Shown here in pieces: positions 13,185-13,405 of a stretch of DNA of 13,405 bases. The notes beneath the pieces were generated by a model. It was not told where the DNA came from and searched no databases. It saw nothing but the letters and a program-made list of their open reading frames with translations. The position numbers were made by a program, and so were the translations under genes. This stretch comes from Phycisphaerae bacterium (GTDB taxonomy: Bacteria > Planctomycetota > Phycisphaerae > UBA1845 > UTPLA1): the NCBI GenBank assembly GCA_016935885.1, contig JAFGQA010000088.1:1-13405 (forward strand), given 5' to 3'. Each line of letters starts with the position of its first letter. Within the stretch, counting starts at the first letter, position 1.

Positions 13185-13405
13185 TCAGGTTTGATCCTGC
13201 AGGGCGCCAGAGAAGAACTTCAGTTCGCACCGCATCGCGTATCGATATACTTCCCGCGCTGCAGCTGAGTCTTGAGCGGTGGTGCCGAGCAGCGCCTCCA
13301 CGCGGCACGCGAGCTGGTCAAACCCATCTTCGACAGCGGCATTTTGCATCTCTTGCGTTGACAAACGGTTACGTTTCTCGGTTCGGGCCTTGGCACTACG
13401 CTTCC
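13185..13405 (-). CDS. 3' end of an unidentified gene, possibly TenA/PqqC-like (runs off the window)
   Basis: A minus-strand frame is open from the window edge to a TGA at 13185-13187, giving the last 72 residues of a protein. The part from MQNAAVEDGFDQLACRVEAL through REVYRYAMRCELKFFSGALQ reads like a genuine amphipathic helical protein, unlike the other frames nearby. The final helix resembles the C-terminal helix of TenA/PqqC-type heme-oxygenase-fold proteins, which ends in a pattern like YRxAxxxExxFF. That assignment rests on memory of the pattern only and is tentative. The first 18 visible residues are strongly basic and do not fit the family, so a frameshift or another family is possible. 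No terminator is obvious after the stop. Confidence 0.55.
   Translation of the reverse strand, partial: KRSAKARTEKRNRLSTQEMQNAAVEDGFDQLACRVEALLGTTAQDSAAAREVYRYAMRCELKFFSGALQDQT

Overview
The window looks like a moderately high-GC (roughly 60%) Gram-negative bacterium with anaerobic or microaerobic metabolism. The pointers are a hybrid-cluster protein (Hcp), a single-cluster [4Fe-4S] ferredoxin, a double CCG-domain Fe-S protein and a periplasmic-adaptor ABC exporter. No rRNA or tRNA gene is visible, so I do not assign a phylum. Nearly all genes lie on the minus strand; the exception is a small plus-strand island at 11.4-12.0 kb.

Right to left along the minus strand, a TetR regulator (8352-8963) is followed by a membrane-fusion protein, two ABC ATPases and two ABC-2 permeases (2914-8251). 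This is the gene order of the E. coli cecR-ybhG-ybhF-ybhS-ybhR drug-efflux operon, except that YbhF is split into two separate ATPases. The genes overlap or nearly touch, and matching 18-bp inverted repeats (TGTGAAT...TCACA) lie in front of tetR and in front of the adaptor gene, so they are the likely TetR operators. The cluster continues into a ferredoxin gene (2661-2849).

The most unusual part is 1-2700. The ferredoxin-hcp pair has been split. An intact ferredoxin is followed by a truncated hcp 5' end (about 2517-2615). Next comes an in-frame fusion of an AhpD-like carboxymuconolactone-decarboxylase domain with a full-length glutamate dehydrogenase (656-2452). After it lie a decayed internal fragment of an ABC-2 permease (about 527-640), a ferredoxin 3' end (471-519) and finally hcp (425 to the window edge). 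The flanks of the fusion gene are therefore duplicated fragments in the original order permease-ferredoxin-hcp. A functional reading (inference) is that Hcp reduces NO or hydroxylamine, the ferredoxin supplies electrons, and the dehydrogenase assimilates ammonium, with drug efflux encoded upstream.

Upstream of tetR are about 430 bp without a recognisable gene, then a stand-alone double CCG-domain Fe-S protein (9436-10092) and an Ada-like AraC/O6-methylguanine methyltransferase fusion lacking the N-terminal Ada domain (10220-11110). On the plus strand there is an IS630-type transposase remnant (11382-11609) and a short PAS-domain protein with a strong ribosome binding site (11664-12029). About 1.15 kb without recognisable coding follows, and the window ends inside the 3' end of a minus-strand gene (13185-13405), possibly TenA/PqqC-like.
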